Part shown: piece by piece, positions 12,001-23,541 of the stretch
Position numbering within the stretch: position 1 is the stretch's first letter
Layout of the letters: each line of letters begins with the position of its first letter
Assembly: GCA_000708835.1 (NCBI GenBank)
Contig: DF237073.1
Location: 1-64,000 of the forward strand
Length of the DNA: 64,000 nucleotides
Source of the DNA: Klebsormidium nitens
Taxonomy: Eukaryota; Streptophyta; Klebsormidiophyceae; Klebsormidiales; Klebsormidiaceae
Direction: 5' to 3'
Translations under genes and position numbers: made by a program
The notes under the pieces: generated by a model
Told to the model about the DNA's origin: nothing
Seen by the model: only the letters and a program-made list of their open reading frames with translations
Databases searched by the model: none

Positions 12001-14233
12001 NNNNNNNNNNNNNNNNNNNNNNNNNNNNNNNNNNNNNNNNNNNNNNNNNNNNNNNNNNNNNNNNNNNNNNNNNNNNNNNNNNNNNNNNNNNNNNNNNNNN
12101 NNNNNNNNNNNNNNNNNNNNNNNNNNNNNNNNNNNNNNNNNNNNNNNNNNNNNNNNNNNNNNNNNNNNNNNNNNNNNNNNNNNNNNNNNNNNNNNNNNNN
12201 NNNNNNNNNNNNNNNNNNNNNNNNNNNNNNNNNNNNNNNNNNNNNNNNNNNNNNNNNNNNNNNNNNNNNNNNNNNNNNNNNNNNNNNNNNNNNNNNNNNN
12301 NNNNNNNNNNNNNNNNNNNNNNNNNNNNNNNNNNNNNNNNNNNNNNNNNNNNNNNNNNNNNNNNNNNNNNNNNNNNNNNNNNNNNNNNNNNNNNNNNNNN
12401 NNNNNNNNNNNNNNNNNNNNNNNCTTGTGCGTCTATAGGGACGGTGGGAAGCCCGCATCGGTCAGCTGCAGGGGAAGAAGTACATGTATCTCGGGCTGTA
12501 CGACACGGAGGAGGAGGCCGCGGCAGCATACGACCGGGAAGCCATCAGGTGAAAACATTTGGCATTAATATCCCTTGTTTTAGCGAGGTGGATGCAACCG
12601 GCACCTTCTCTCTACTGGACTAGAATTGATAGGCCGTAAATCACGCGCCTCTGGTCCATCCGAAACGTCCTGACAACTCTCGCTCGGCTCTTCCAGGCAG
12701 AAGGGCCATCATGCCGTCACCAACTTCGACATCTCGCTGGTACGTTCCAAAACTCAGAGCACCGTCTGCAGCCTTTGCATCCCAAACAAAATTCTCGCCA
12801 GCTTTCGATTTCCCAGTGTTCGCAGCACTCGTTTCCTAGTGTACATTTTGAGTAGACAGCATCCTTTCTCAATGCTTTCTGGCCGACTTATTTTTTCGAC
12901 TTCTTCTTCCCCCCTGTCTTAGTGCCCCGCTCCTTGTGCTTTTCTTTTTTCGCTCGCGCTCTTTCGTTACTGACCTGCATTCAAGCCCGCTTACCGCCAG
13001 GTACTCCGAATTGTGTCTTAAAGCTTCTCGGAATTTCAGAGGTACTGAAACCCGCGCTTACCGGCCAGTACTCGCAGCTCCTCTCCCAGCAAGCCTCCCA
13101 GGCGGTGCAACGTCAGCAGGAGCAACAGCGCGCTCAGAGCCTTCAGCCCCCCCCATTTGCGCCACCCCCCCACGCCCAGCTGCCGCCCACTTCGCCCCCC
13201 TCCCTCCAAGCCTCGCCCCGATACGCGCCCCCCCGCGCGCGCACTCCCCCCTCCCGCCCGCACAGCTCCCCCCGCCAAGTCCGAAGCCCCAGCCTGCGCA
13301 GCCCGGGGGCCTCCAACCGACTGCGGCCGCAGGCCTCCTCCCCAACGTTTTCCCTCAGCGCCGCGCTCGGGCAGACGCCCCCCGGGAGCCCTCCCTACCA
13401 CCGGTCACAATCGTGGCCCCGGACGCAGCCGTTGAGCGGCCCCTACGTGGGCCTCGGGGGGTTCGCCCCGGTCGGCCCGCAACCCTCAGCTGCCGTACCC
13501 GCTGACGTGTCCTTGGAGCAGGCGGCTCTTTGGCGGTCGGTTTTCGGTCAGCCCGGTGGCGCGCACGTGGGCTGGGGCAACGTGCCAATGCCTCAGCCCA
13601 GTCCATCCGAGTTTCAGCCCGGGGCCATGCCACCACAACAGCGGCCAGCCAAATTGGTCGCAAGGCGCGGGCCGGTAGAAGCTCCGCCACTGGCTGCGGG
13701 CAGCCCCCCCCTTGGCAGCGGCGGCGGCACAGGAGGGGCGCAGCCGGTGCCCCAAACCGAGGTGGAGAGTACCCGGCCAGGCCTGGCTGCTCGAAGAAGG
13801 ATGCTGCGAAGGTGACTCTGAACGACGCACTATATCACAGCCTCTTGGCGGCCCATAGCCAGGAAGTGTGCCTTTTCAACTTTCCTTGCAATTCATCGAG
13901 ATTTACTGATGATCCTTGCAAATCCTCGGAGAACTTCGACTGAACGTATGCGCCGGACCTGTTGTGGTTTCCAAGCTAGGCGTTTCTTTGTGTCACTACT
14001 TGCAAAGTAACTTTGTTAGATCTCAAAGTGACATACGTTCTCAATTCGGCAGGCGGAAGATGGCGCTCTCCCAGATGTACCATCAGCAGCGGCAAATCGA
14101 CGACCTCGAACTGGTTGCTCCAGCGGAGCAGTCCCTCCAATCACAGCCCTCGCCTTATCCAGGCCAAGAACAGCCACTAGAGCAAGAACACCTGCAGGGG
14201 TTAGGAGGCCTGCATCCTTCGAGCTACGAGTGA
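9092..14233 (+). CDS. euAP2-type transcription factor with two AP2 DNA-binding domains, 11 coding exons
   Basis: Exons: 9092-9912, 10287-10450, 10656-10804, 10992-11028, 11235-11280, 11432-11493, 11677-11777, 12439-12548, 12697-12739, 13042-13811, 14053-14233. All phases close and give about 827 residues. The N-terminal 330 residues are Ser/Pro/Glu-rich. A basic patch [10 protein letters not shown] (about 343-352) precedes AP2 domain 1 (about 359-425; [35 protein letters not shown]). The linker contains [13 protein letters not shown]. Domain 2 (about 450-510) has [33 protein letters not shown] and AVTNFDISL. Domain 1 lacks the 10-residue insertion of ANT/PLT proteins, which places it with the APETALA2/TOE side. 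The C-terminus is Pro/Gln-rich. Two acceptors use the second of two AGs (before 10992 and 13042). No miR172-like target site was seen. The start at 9092 is the least certain part. Confidence 0.88.
11994..12423. other. assembly gap (430 N) inside an intron/exon boundary of the AP2 gene
   Basis: The 26 bases before the gap (11968-11993) are identical to the 26 bases after it (12424-12449). Both copies hold the same acceptor and exon start (TATAG|GGACGGTGGGA). The exon continues without loss if the two copies are merged, so the N run is probably a scaffolding artefact. Confidence 0.9.
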
Positions 14234-16017
14234 AACGTGAGACAGGACTAGTTTATTCAGGCTACATTATGGTGGTGGGTGGGGCGGGTAGAACTGTAGA
14301 CATTGCTTTAGACCGGCTGAGATCCTAAGGACGACAACAGGCGAAGTTTGGCAAATTTCAACTCTGGTGCTGTACTGTATAGGATGCTAGAAAAGTAGGC
14401 GGCCTCTCCTGGTTGAGGGTGCAGGTTCAAGATAGCCTTTAGCTCACGGACCTTCTTGCTGTTAGAGGCTGAAGCTCTGAGTGTACAAGAAATGTGCCGC
14501 GGCCCAGCTCGTAAGAGCGAAGAGTTTGGCGCTGTCCCTGGAGCGGGTAGGATTTTAGTTAGGCGAAATCTCATCGAAGTTTCATCAGTGTGTGAACAAC
14601 AGTGTGCGAACAACGGTGCGTAGAACTGCATAGACAGTTTCGCTCGGACAAATTTCTTGTAGGCCACTTCGAACTGCCAATGGCAACATTCATCTGGGTT
14701 CGTTCCTTTTGGAAAGGGCCTTGAATAAGCAGTAAAAGATCTTTAAAAGGACCCGAGGAGTTTGCTGGACTTTCAAGTTGGTCCAAATTGCCACGGTGAC
14801 AAGTGGGTCATGTGTTCCGCTAACATCTGTATGTATGTTGAAACAACTGTCGCTGGACTTGTGATCCTTAAAAATGGGTAGAGGAAACAGGATGTGCTTA
14901 CTAAGTAATTGCTTAACTGTACACAGTGTGCCCTTCAGCAATGCGTCAAGTTCAAAACAAGAATGCCAAAGTCATGAATCGCAGCTTCGCAGCTTTTGAG
15001 TTTACTTCTTCTGGCAATCTCATGGCGACCTCTGAATCTTGCACTACTTAGCCTCGCTCCCTTGGGGTCCCCCAGTCAGGCAGATTATCTGATCGAAGGG
15101 GAACCAGAAAGGTCCCATACTGAGCCTGCTGAAAACAATCAGGTTTGAGGAGTTGTATGCGTTCAGGAGAACTCCAAGTCGTCTCTGATGAGAATCAAGT
15201 TAAGGAGACAACCAGTCCCTTTTGCACAGATCGGTAGGAACGGAGTCATCGCCGTCGTCATCTTCCAAGGCATGGCAATTGGAACCAAGCATAACACCCA
15301 GACACCCGCATGCCATTGGATTCGAGCTGGTCAATTGATCAAATGCACGTCAATATAGGGACCATACGAGGTGGCCGGAAAGTGCTCTAAACCTGGGCAC
15401 AATCTGGAAGGGGTGAGAGGAGTCCCACCGTCTAGCGCTTGTTTGTTTGCACTGTTCCGAGCATTATTGAAACATCGTATTTGTGAATTCAACGTTTGAG
15501 ATGCAGCTACATTTTTGCAGATAATTTTTCGGTCTGCCGCAGACTGCCATGATAAGATTAAAGTATCCGAGCTTGAATCCGTGTACAATGACCTCACAGG
15601 AATGCAGGAATATCGAGAGATCGACTGGCTGATCGAAATTCAATTGAGCGGTTGTAGTCGGCATCGAGCGGCCACCGTAAATATGGTTGCTCAGAATGAA
15701 GAATAAGTGAAAGTCAACAAGCCCTTCATCAGTCTGTAGTCCTTCCTTGCAATCGAATCTGCAAGGATGATCAGGTCTTGCAATCTACCTCTTGCAGTAG
15801 AAACGATGTTGGGTGCGTCTCGAACGTCGATCGGAAGGGTCGGTGGAAACGATCGACGGCTGCGATAAACTGCGCAGAACCCTGGCTCCGTCCACGTAGC
15901 AGCATGGGACAGTGGCCGTCGGCTGCTTCGCGGCCGCCCTGCTTCAGGCTTCAAACTTGAGGGTGGGAGTTCAACGCTGCATTCAACTTCAAGAGTGACA
16001 CTTTGCATGTGGCAGCG
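14234..16017. other. intergenic region, AP2 gene to mS41 gene
   Basis: It holds the presumed AP2 3' UTR and the mS41 upstream region. No further gene, RNA gene or clear repeat is seen. Open frames here are short and unlike known proteins. Confidence 0.5.
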
Positions 16018-18122
16018 ATGGGGCCGCTTCTTCTCAGAGGACTGCTCCTTACTCGTGTTCCTGGGTCTCTTCTCAACCGCCATGGCGCCTTTGAAGCTGC
16101 CCTTGGAGCGCGCTTTGTCAGCTCTGCGGAGGGCGCCAGTGCAGAAGCCGGTGAGAGGATGATAACAGTCTTCACTTTTGAGATTTGAAGAATCAAGAGG
16201 CAGCGATTCAACTGCTCCATTCAACATCTGTTCTGCGATAGTTGGCAATGTGGGTGGGTCTCAGTCAGCCCAGAGCTTGCCGCTTACCCTTTCTGAAAGC
16301 TTTGCTGTATCTGAATGCTGTAAGGGTAATCCTCTGTTCCACTGGTCGTCTGCTTCCGGCTGTACTTGGTAAGCTCGTACTCCTTCAGTATTGATTTGTT
16401 TCCGTGGTGGGTTTAGGCTTTCATTTGCACTATACAATTATTCAACTTACCACCACCACATTGATGAGCTTCAACACAGAGTCTTTGATCAACACTCTTG
16501 TTTACTTCTCACGTTGTAGATTGCACATCACCGCTGATCATTTTCCATGTTTTCCATGTTTTCAGCCTGAGAGGTTGAAAATTCATGTGAAGGCTGAAAC
16601 AGAGCACCTGATTGGCCAGCATGTTGGAATCAAACTTCAGACTCAGACGCTTTTAAGTGTGAGGAGTCTGTGGTGGACCTGGCTTTTGCAAAAAGTAGAT
16701 GAGGAATGATCTTATTTCATGGCGCCTTTTGGTTCTCTGGTGCAGATGTGACACCGGATCTCTTCCTCACGAGGATCGGCAAGGGGTGCGAGGGCTTGGT
16801 CGACAAGTTCCCAGGGGGCCTGCAAGAGATCCTTGGAAGTGGCGGCCAAAAGTTGAAGAAGATGGGTGTAGCGGTGAAACAAGTGAGAGCAACTGCCTCT
16901 TTAAGCAACTGCCTTGGTTATGTTTTGTTGCACCAGGTTGCCCCGGCCTTCGCAGTTGGAGATTTCAACTGCTGAACTTTTTCAACTGCTGAACTTGGAA
17001 TCATGCAACTTTTGATTCACACTTGAAGTTTGTCAACCGGAGCACCGTTCCTCCAATGTTCCCATGAAGCGCACTTGATAATGTAGGGGCTTGTGGATTG
17101 GAGGCTGAGTCGAATAGCTTATATTTGCATGATCTGACCCCTCTGCAAACTGTTTGCACTGCAGCGTAAGCTGATCATGCGACACACAGAGCAGTTCAAG
17201 CAGGGAGTGTGGCACCCGATGTAAGTCTTCAAGCATAAGTGTGGAAGTTTCTATACCTAGAAAGCTCCAGCTTGCATCTTGCTCATACACAGCAGAAACA
17301 TCTATGTAGCAGCAAGATTATCGATTCAAACAGTTTTTCTGGCTGCGATCGTTTGGTTCTGGAGTGAGCCTGATCGAACCTTTGGGGAGGAGGCTGGGTA
17401 AGAGCTTGTGTCAAGGTGTCCATGGTGTTTTCTCAGAGAATCATGGTTGTATTTCTGCAGTCCAGCCGTCTTGAAAGCTAGGAAAGGGCGCATGCCAGCC
17501 GTGGCAACTCCCCTGGCACCTTTGGCAGCGTCTACAACTTTGGAGGACGTGGCAGAGGGGGCAGCCTCAGCGGAAACTGCCGCCGCAGCGGAAACATGTA
17601 AGCTCACCCGAGAACGCAGGAAAGTCGGTAGAGACCGGTCTCCAGGGCTTCAAGACAGACGGATTTATGAAAGAGTCTGGTGATGCGTGAAGAATCCTGA
17701 GGGGAAGAATCCTGAGGGGAAGGCCCCTTGATTCTCCACTCTGATCAGTCCCATCCGAAAAGGCTTTTCCTTTCACCGACATGTTCCAGAATGTGCAGAT
17801 TGAACCTGAACAAGCCCTCAGTTTGTACCATGGCCGTTTGTGACGACGTTGCGAGGAAGCGCCTCAGTTCTTGCATTTGTGGTATGAGAGCCCTTCCCCC
17901 TTCCTAAGTTGACGGGTGTGCACTGGGCGCTAAATATGTAATCCAATTCGGGGCTGTGGCATGAAACTTATCGAGTAGTGACGAGCGACTTGAGTTATGG
18001 TTGAGTAAACCAGCTTTACTCCACCATAAGGAACTTCTTGAAGCGGCATGCGTGCTGATGCTGATTCTTTCTGTCCTGCAGCGGAGCCTTCGACTGAGTC
18101 TTCAGCTGAGCCTTCAGCCTAG
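16018..18122 (+). CDS. mitochondrial small ribosomal subunit protein mS41 (IGR motif), 5 exons
   Basis: Exons: 16018-16150, 16746-16882, 17165-17220, 17461-17597, 18082-18122. All are in phase and give about 167 residues. The first 40 residues form a typical mitochondrial presequence: Arg- and Leu-rich, no acidic residues early, then ARFVSS. The IGR domain follows at about 50-108: FLTRIGKGCEGLVDKFP, then LKKMGVAVKQRKLIMRHTEQ and FKQGVWHP. This is the signature of the yeast Fyv4/mS41 family of mitoribosomal proteins. The tail is Ala/Glu/Ser/Thr-rich and ends with a short repeat of the EPS type. The last intron is supported only by phase and by the stop immediately after. Small tandem duplications lie in the introns (17 bp twice at 16963-16996; 15 bp twice at 17689-17718). 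Confidence 0.75.
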
Positions 18123-20267
18123 CGCTGACTTCAGAAGCGGAGGGGTCCCCAACTTTCTCATGTGGCCCCCCGACTGTCATGGCAGCGCTGGATATGAACG
18201 GAGTCCAGCGAAGCGAATTACGAGCAGTTGCCTGATCAGTTGGACAAACGGCACTCTGAGGCGGGAGGAACCGGAGCTGTCGGAACCAAGAGCAGAAGCT
18301 TCGTTTTTCCAGGTTCGCCGCTTGGCATCCGCACTCAACGTCCTGTTTCAATCGGAATGCCCGTTTGTGAGGCAGACGTCAAGCTAGTTCGCTTTGAGGC
18401 CCGCCAAATAGCTACTCCTAGAGTTGTGGTCAAACGTTATCTGGGTAGAGCGCATGCCCACACGGTCACTATTTGGTGTCAGGTTCTGGCATGCGAGTAC
18501 GGCGTTTTTTGGCAGGAGCGCCTGTCAGAAACCCGCCGATCTGCCATCCCGGGCTTGAGTAGGTTGGTTGCTGGGTTACAAGATCATAGATCAGCAGAAG
18601 ATGTTTCCAGGGACGTGTCACCACTTGATTTGCAGCCGCAAGCAGCAGAAAGCCAGTTTGGAAGACTTTGTTACGATGTTCTTTCTTAAAAGGCCGTGTC
18701 AGTTCGTCGGAACAATGGGGCTGCTGCGATAGGACCTATATTCGTAGGAGGTGCTTACTCGAGGGGCTTCACGTATGCAAGATTCGTTGGATCGACACCA
18801 AGAATAAATATTTGCGGGCAGTTAGGCGCTGCAGAGCTGGCTGCTACTATAGACGATCCAAGCTTGCTAATCAATCATGAGATCCGCGGATGAATGCATT
18901 AATCTTGCCATGACGCTGCACTGAGCGAATATGCGCAACATTGTTTGAAGTACCTAGCTCTGCTCAACGGTTGACTTGCTATGCGTGTTGCGCAATCATG
19001 GAGGGATCTGCCCGATAGAAGATTCGGGTGACCTGAACTATAGCTTGAAGGCAGCATGCTTGGCGAAACGTATCGACGGCTAGGTATAGTGGCATGCCTT
19101 TGACCGCTTGATCGCTTTCGCTGGAGCATGACTGCGCTATGTTTATCTGGAGGATCGAACCTTTGAATTAATGCATTGTCCAACTGCAGAAACTCGTCAT
19201 GACGAACATATACGTGTACGTGACAATACGGCCATGCATCTTGTCTAACAATACGGTAGATTCTTGCACGAAGATCAACAAGTTTCTTCTACACATGCAA
19301 AATTACTGTTTGCAACGATCCGGAAAAACAAAAATCACTATGAAACGCAAGCTTGGGATCACCCTTCCAGATCTCATGAGCACACTGAGGCACCCTGTTC
19401 ATCGAAAGGAAGCCTCGGATTGTCCCCTTGATATCATACACACACCATTGAAGGACGCGCCGTTGAGACTACCCAGTAAGCAGCTTATAAAGTATCTTGC
19501 TTCGCTTTGCATTGGTCGACCACCCCTTCCCTAGAGGCGCCCTTGTCAACGTTCTGTAACTAAGCTCAACTCAAACATCAGTATCGAAGGACCGCAAAAC
19601 TGCCTAACTACAATTCTTCCGAAGCATGTCTAAACCGCAATTTCAAAATTTCGAGCAGATGTATGTACACAGGCTACTGATTCATTCCGATCTTATTTGT
19701 ACGACAGCAGGTCGTCTCTTGGTCACTGAGTACCCAGGCAAATCGACAATCAATGAATTGTAGAACCATCGGGTAGCTCCTCGACGAAAACGGGGCCTGA
19801 TGACGTTACGAGAGGCTTGCCAGCGAAATGTGCGTGCCCGCCTGCATTCGAGTACGACACATGTCACTCACCCAACAAGGCTTTGCAGCCGATGAATTGC
19901 ATTGGCCACCCTCGAAAGGCCAAACAGATTCCTGCCAGAATAATCACTGAACAACAATCCTTTGAAAAGTCTCCCTAACGGCTGCACATCAGTCCCTCCC
20001 AACCGGAAGCAGGCAAGACAACACAACACGCTCTTTTGAACCTCAAAGGAAAATGTTCGAAGTGGCTTCAATGTGATCGGTGTCTTTTCAAAGGACACGG
20101 GATGTTCGTGGCGAAATAGACACAGGGAGTGCGTGGGTGCCGCACAGCCTGCAACACGGCCTACGTGGTGCTCTAGCACTTTCTTAGGGCCGGGGGCTGA
20201 CCTGGGTGCAGCTCCGGCCCGGGGTAAAGAATGTGCGGACAGAATGTCCATTTTAGGTTTGGAATCA
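18123..20267. other. convergent intergenic region, mS41 gene and EMAPII-like gene
   Basis: It contains the 3' regions of the two converging genes. No additional gene or repeat is recognised. A frame at 18228-18689 resembles nothing I know. Confidence 0.45.
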
Positions 20268-23108
20268 TCAGCCCTGAACCCCAAATTCTAAAAAGGACGC
20301 GGACAAGCCGTTTGAGGTCGCCCAACAGAAACGACTGGTCACTGTTTTAGAGCCGCTCGTGAGTACCGGTACTCCAACTTTTTGTACGGGCAAAAAGCAA
20401 ACGTCCGAAGTCAGAGTAGAACCGCAGAATTCCGCGAATGGAGAGCAAGCCAAGAAAGGTCCAGACGCCGGGAATACACTCATAATCATCTGAAATTAGC
20501 GAAACAGCAAATGCGCTATCATCAAAAAAGTCAACGCGAGGACTCACCTCTGATCGTCAACAGAGGAACCATTTTCTCCCATACTTTCGAACTCAACTTC
20601 TTGTCCGGACTGTCACTCGGAACACCCCCCTGCAGTGAATGAAACGGAATGAGTGCTCCAGCATCAGAGAAGTGTCATCATAGCACCAGTCACAGCAAGC
20701 GCCAAGTGATACAGATATACGAAGGAGCCCTGCAAAACTTGCCCCAGTCTAAGATACGCCTAAATCGTGTCAAAGAAGATCACATAACTCGTAAGAGCTA
20801 GGAGCACGTTTCATGTGAGCGACTGAGTGATCAAGGGCCTCCCTTACCTCTAGGAATACGCGATCCCCGATGGACGACGACACTGCAGGCTCCAGTACCT
20901 GCAAGGAAAGGACGAAGTCAGAAGAGAGATTCTGAAACAGTGCCACAACCAGGTTGCAAACGAGAGGAAAAAAGGGCTTTTAGCCTTGTCTCTGAGCGTG
21001 GCCTAATTCCCACAAGGAACTTCGTCACAGTCTGTAACCTTTGAGAGGGGAAGTGCTGAAGAGCACACATCGAATCGCAGCACTCAATCCATCATAGACG
21101 TGCCACCAACCCACCCGTCTGCCTTAAAAGCCTTTACACCTTCCCTCCTCTGAAAACCCAGCCCTGTAATGGCACACAGCAGAGCCCTACCTTCACTTTC
21201 CGCTGGTCATCCTTCTCGTCCGTCCCCGCAGCCAGCGGCCCCTCCCCCGCCAGAATCATCGCCTCGCTAGCCACCCCACCCAGCTTGGCCGGCTTCAGAT
21301 TTAGGATCAAAACCACCAGTTTCAGCAGCAGGTCCTCCTTCTTCACGTGCTTCTTCAGCCCCGCAACCACTTGGCGCATCTCCCCCGGCGCAATCTCGAC
21401 CTTGACCACTATGAGCTTTTCGGAGTTGGGGTGGTCCTCGATCTCCGTGACGCGCCCGACTTGGAGCCACGCCTTGGAGAAGTTTTGCTCATCTCCGGGG
21501 GAGAGGCTAGAGGATGGGCCTGCACAAGGAAAGGGGACTGCTGTTCAGAAAGGTTCAGAATACACAACGAAACAAGAGAAATTGTTCAAATGCACGATAG
21601 ACATTCTGCTCATTTTCAATCTAGAACTGGTTTATGGGCCTGCTGAAACAAGGTGATTCACTGTCCAATGGCTGTGCCTGTGCAGCAGAACGACTGAGAC
21701 AGGCCCTGCTTCTGTGAGTAGAGCAGGGGTGCAAGTGCAGAGAAGAAGAGAGGATCAAGGTGAAAACAGGAAAGGGCGTCACTGGACCCTTACAGAGAGA
21801 CGCAAGTTTCTTAACCAACATAGAACCAGTGTTACATCAGCAACCACTGAGACCAGCGACAGCGGTGTATGATTTGGCATCTCAATAAGCACCAATGCGT
21901 TTAACCTTGACCAATGGGTCAAACCTTGACAAAGTGGCTCTGCAGCTTCAAGCTGACCCTTTTGAGAGAACGACCTGAATCCTCTTTTAAAAGCTGACGT
22001 GCACAAGCCCTGATAATCGTCCCACCAGTCAGCCTTGCTTTCAAGGTGCATATCAGCAATCGCTTATAATGCATCAAGGCCATTTTGTAGCAATCAAATA
22101 GCAAGGTTGGGGCCGACAAACCTGGCTCAGCGCTTGGGTCCGGAGTGCCAGCAGGATGCACGTGCGTAGACGGGTCTGCATGCGCCTTGTCTGAAACCCC
22201 GCCAGGGGGGACAGGGGGCCCCACAATCGCAGGAGCGTCACTTGTCGCCGGCTTCAGCACGGTCAGGCCGCCTGAAGGGGAGGCCGCAGCAACCTGGATT
22301 ATGAATGGTGCTCATTCGATTAGTGGTGAAATGCCTGATGGCTGAGTGGCTAAATCCTGTGTGGATGAGAGGTAAGATGCTTGACTACAGAGAGGTAAGC
22401 GGCTTCCATGTTTGATTAAGGGGTGGTGTAACATAATCTGGAGTGCTAAATTGCCAAGGACATGTGGTTCAGCAACAGTAATGAAGTCAACATGTTGACA
22501 CCAAACGGCTCTGCCAGGCTCAGGCCGCACAATTGTAGGAGCGCTGAGAAGATAGGAATGCAACCCAGGAAGAACATCGATAGCCGCTCGCGCTTCGTTG
22601 AACAACATAGCCAGTCAGACAGCATGGTAATCATGGTCCCAGTGGTAATGGTGTCTGGTGGCAATGTGTAACCTACGAGGCAATATTTCCCAGCCATGGG
22701 CCAACCTGAAGCCCCAGACAACAGCAGTGCACATCGCCTGACGACTTACTCAAAAAGGTGCCATTATTGGCAAAACATTACAAGAGCTTTGAGCGCTCTG
22801 CATTGGAAAAATATTTTTAGCATTCCAATCTTGTCACAAAACACAACACTCCACTTCAAAGCACCCCAATTCATATGTACCTGAGCAAGAGTTTGGGCCT
22901 GAGGTACAAAGGACGGGGCGTCTGCATTTAGCTTCGTGGGCGTTGAGGCGCCTGACGGCCTCGGCGCGTCCTCTCGCAGCGCCGCCGCCCCTTCATGGCC
23001 ATCACCTGAGGATGCCATCGCAGGAGACTTGGAAGGCCGGGCTTGAAGGCGATCAATCAGCTTGTTCACGGTCTCCAAAGCCTTCTCCAAGCTGCTTGTA
23101 TCGGACAT
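20268..23108 (-). CDS. EMAPII/Arc1p/AIMP1-type tRNA-binding protein, 6 exons
   Basis: Proteins of this kind bind tRNA through an OB fold and dock aminoacyl-tRNA synthetases. Exons, in gene order: 23108-22881, 22293-22122, 21519-21191, 20898-20848, 20629-20548, 20341-20268. All are in phase and give about 311 residues. The N-terminus (about 1-25) can form a short helix. A Pro/Ala/Ser linker follows. The OB fold starts at about residue 145: WLQVGRVTEIEDHPNSEKL, VEIAPGEMRQVVAGLKKHV, LILNLKPAKLGGVASEAMIL, then SSIGDRVFLE, VPSDSPDKKLSSKVWEKM. That is the canonical EMAPII layout. The last exon closes in phase but matches the family weakly (ATSNGLSASF in place of the usual TSAGVC-like end), so the exact C-terminus is uncertain. 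The gene is divergent from the CENP-X gene over 433 bp. Confidence 0.82.
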
Positions 23109-23541
23109 GGCGCTCTGGGTGGTGGTGTGTTCTGCTTTGAAGACTTTGAAGATCAAGGAGGAGGCTCACATTATCCACCTGCATACGCGGACCGCTTGGA
23201 CCGGATATCCACTTAAGGCCACCCGAAGGTTAAGCAGACCGAATATGAAAACTGTGGGTTTAAATAATACTGGAATGTAGCTGCGTACCTTTGAAATTGA
23301 ACTGGTTTGTTAACCAACGTATAAGCAGAAAATCAAAGCAAGCATACGACAATCTATCACAGATTCTCGTCCAAAAGAATAGCAGGACCTGACTCTGACT
23401 CTGGCAGAGGTTGCAGAATCAGATTTACATCAAAACTGAGAAAGAAGCCACCCTTTTCACGCATCACGGGGTGGTGATATACTTCGCTTGCATTTCAGCT
23501 CAGAAGGAACGGGTCTCTAAATTCAGCAGCTGGACGTACAG

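Noticed and set aside
11891-12623. Open frames spanning the first gap on both strands
   Set aside because: They stay open only because N codons contain no stops.
15691-16248. Minus-strand frame of 185 codons
   Set aside because: It overlaps the mS41 first exon on the other strand, which has a convincing mitochondrial presequence and in-phase continuation.
18228-18689. 153-codon plus-strand frame after mS41
   Set aside because: No family resemblance, no splice continuation and no clear codon preference. It is left as intergenic.
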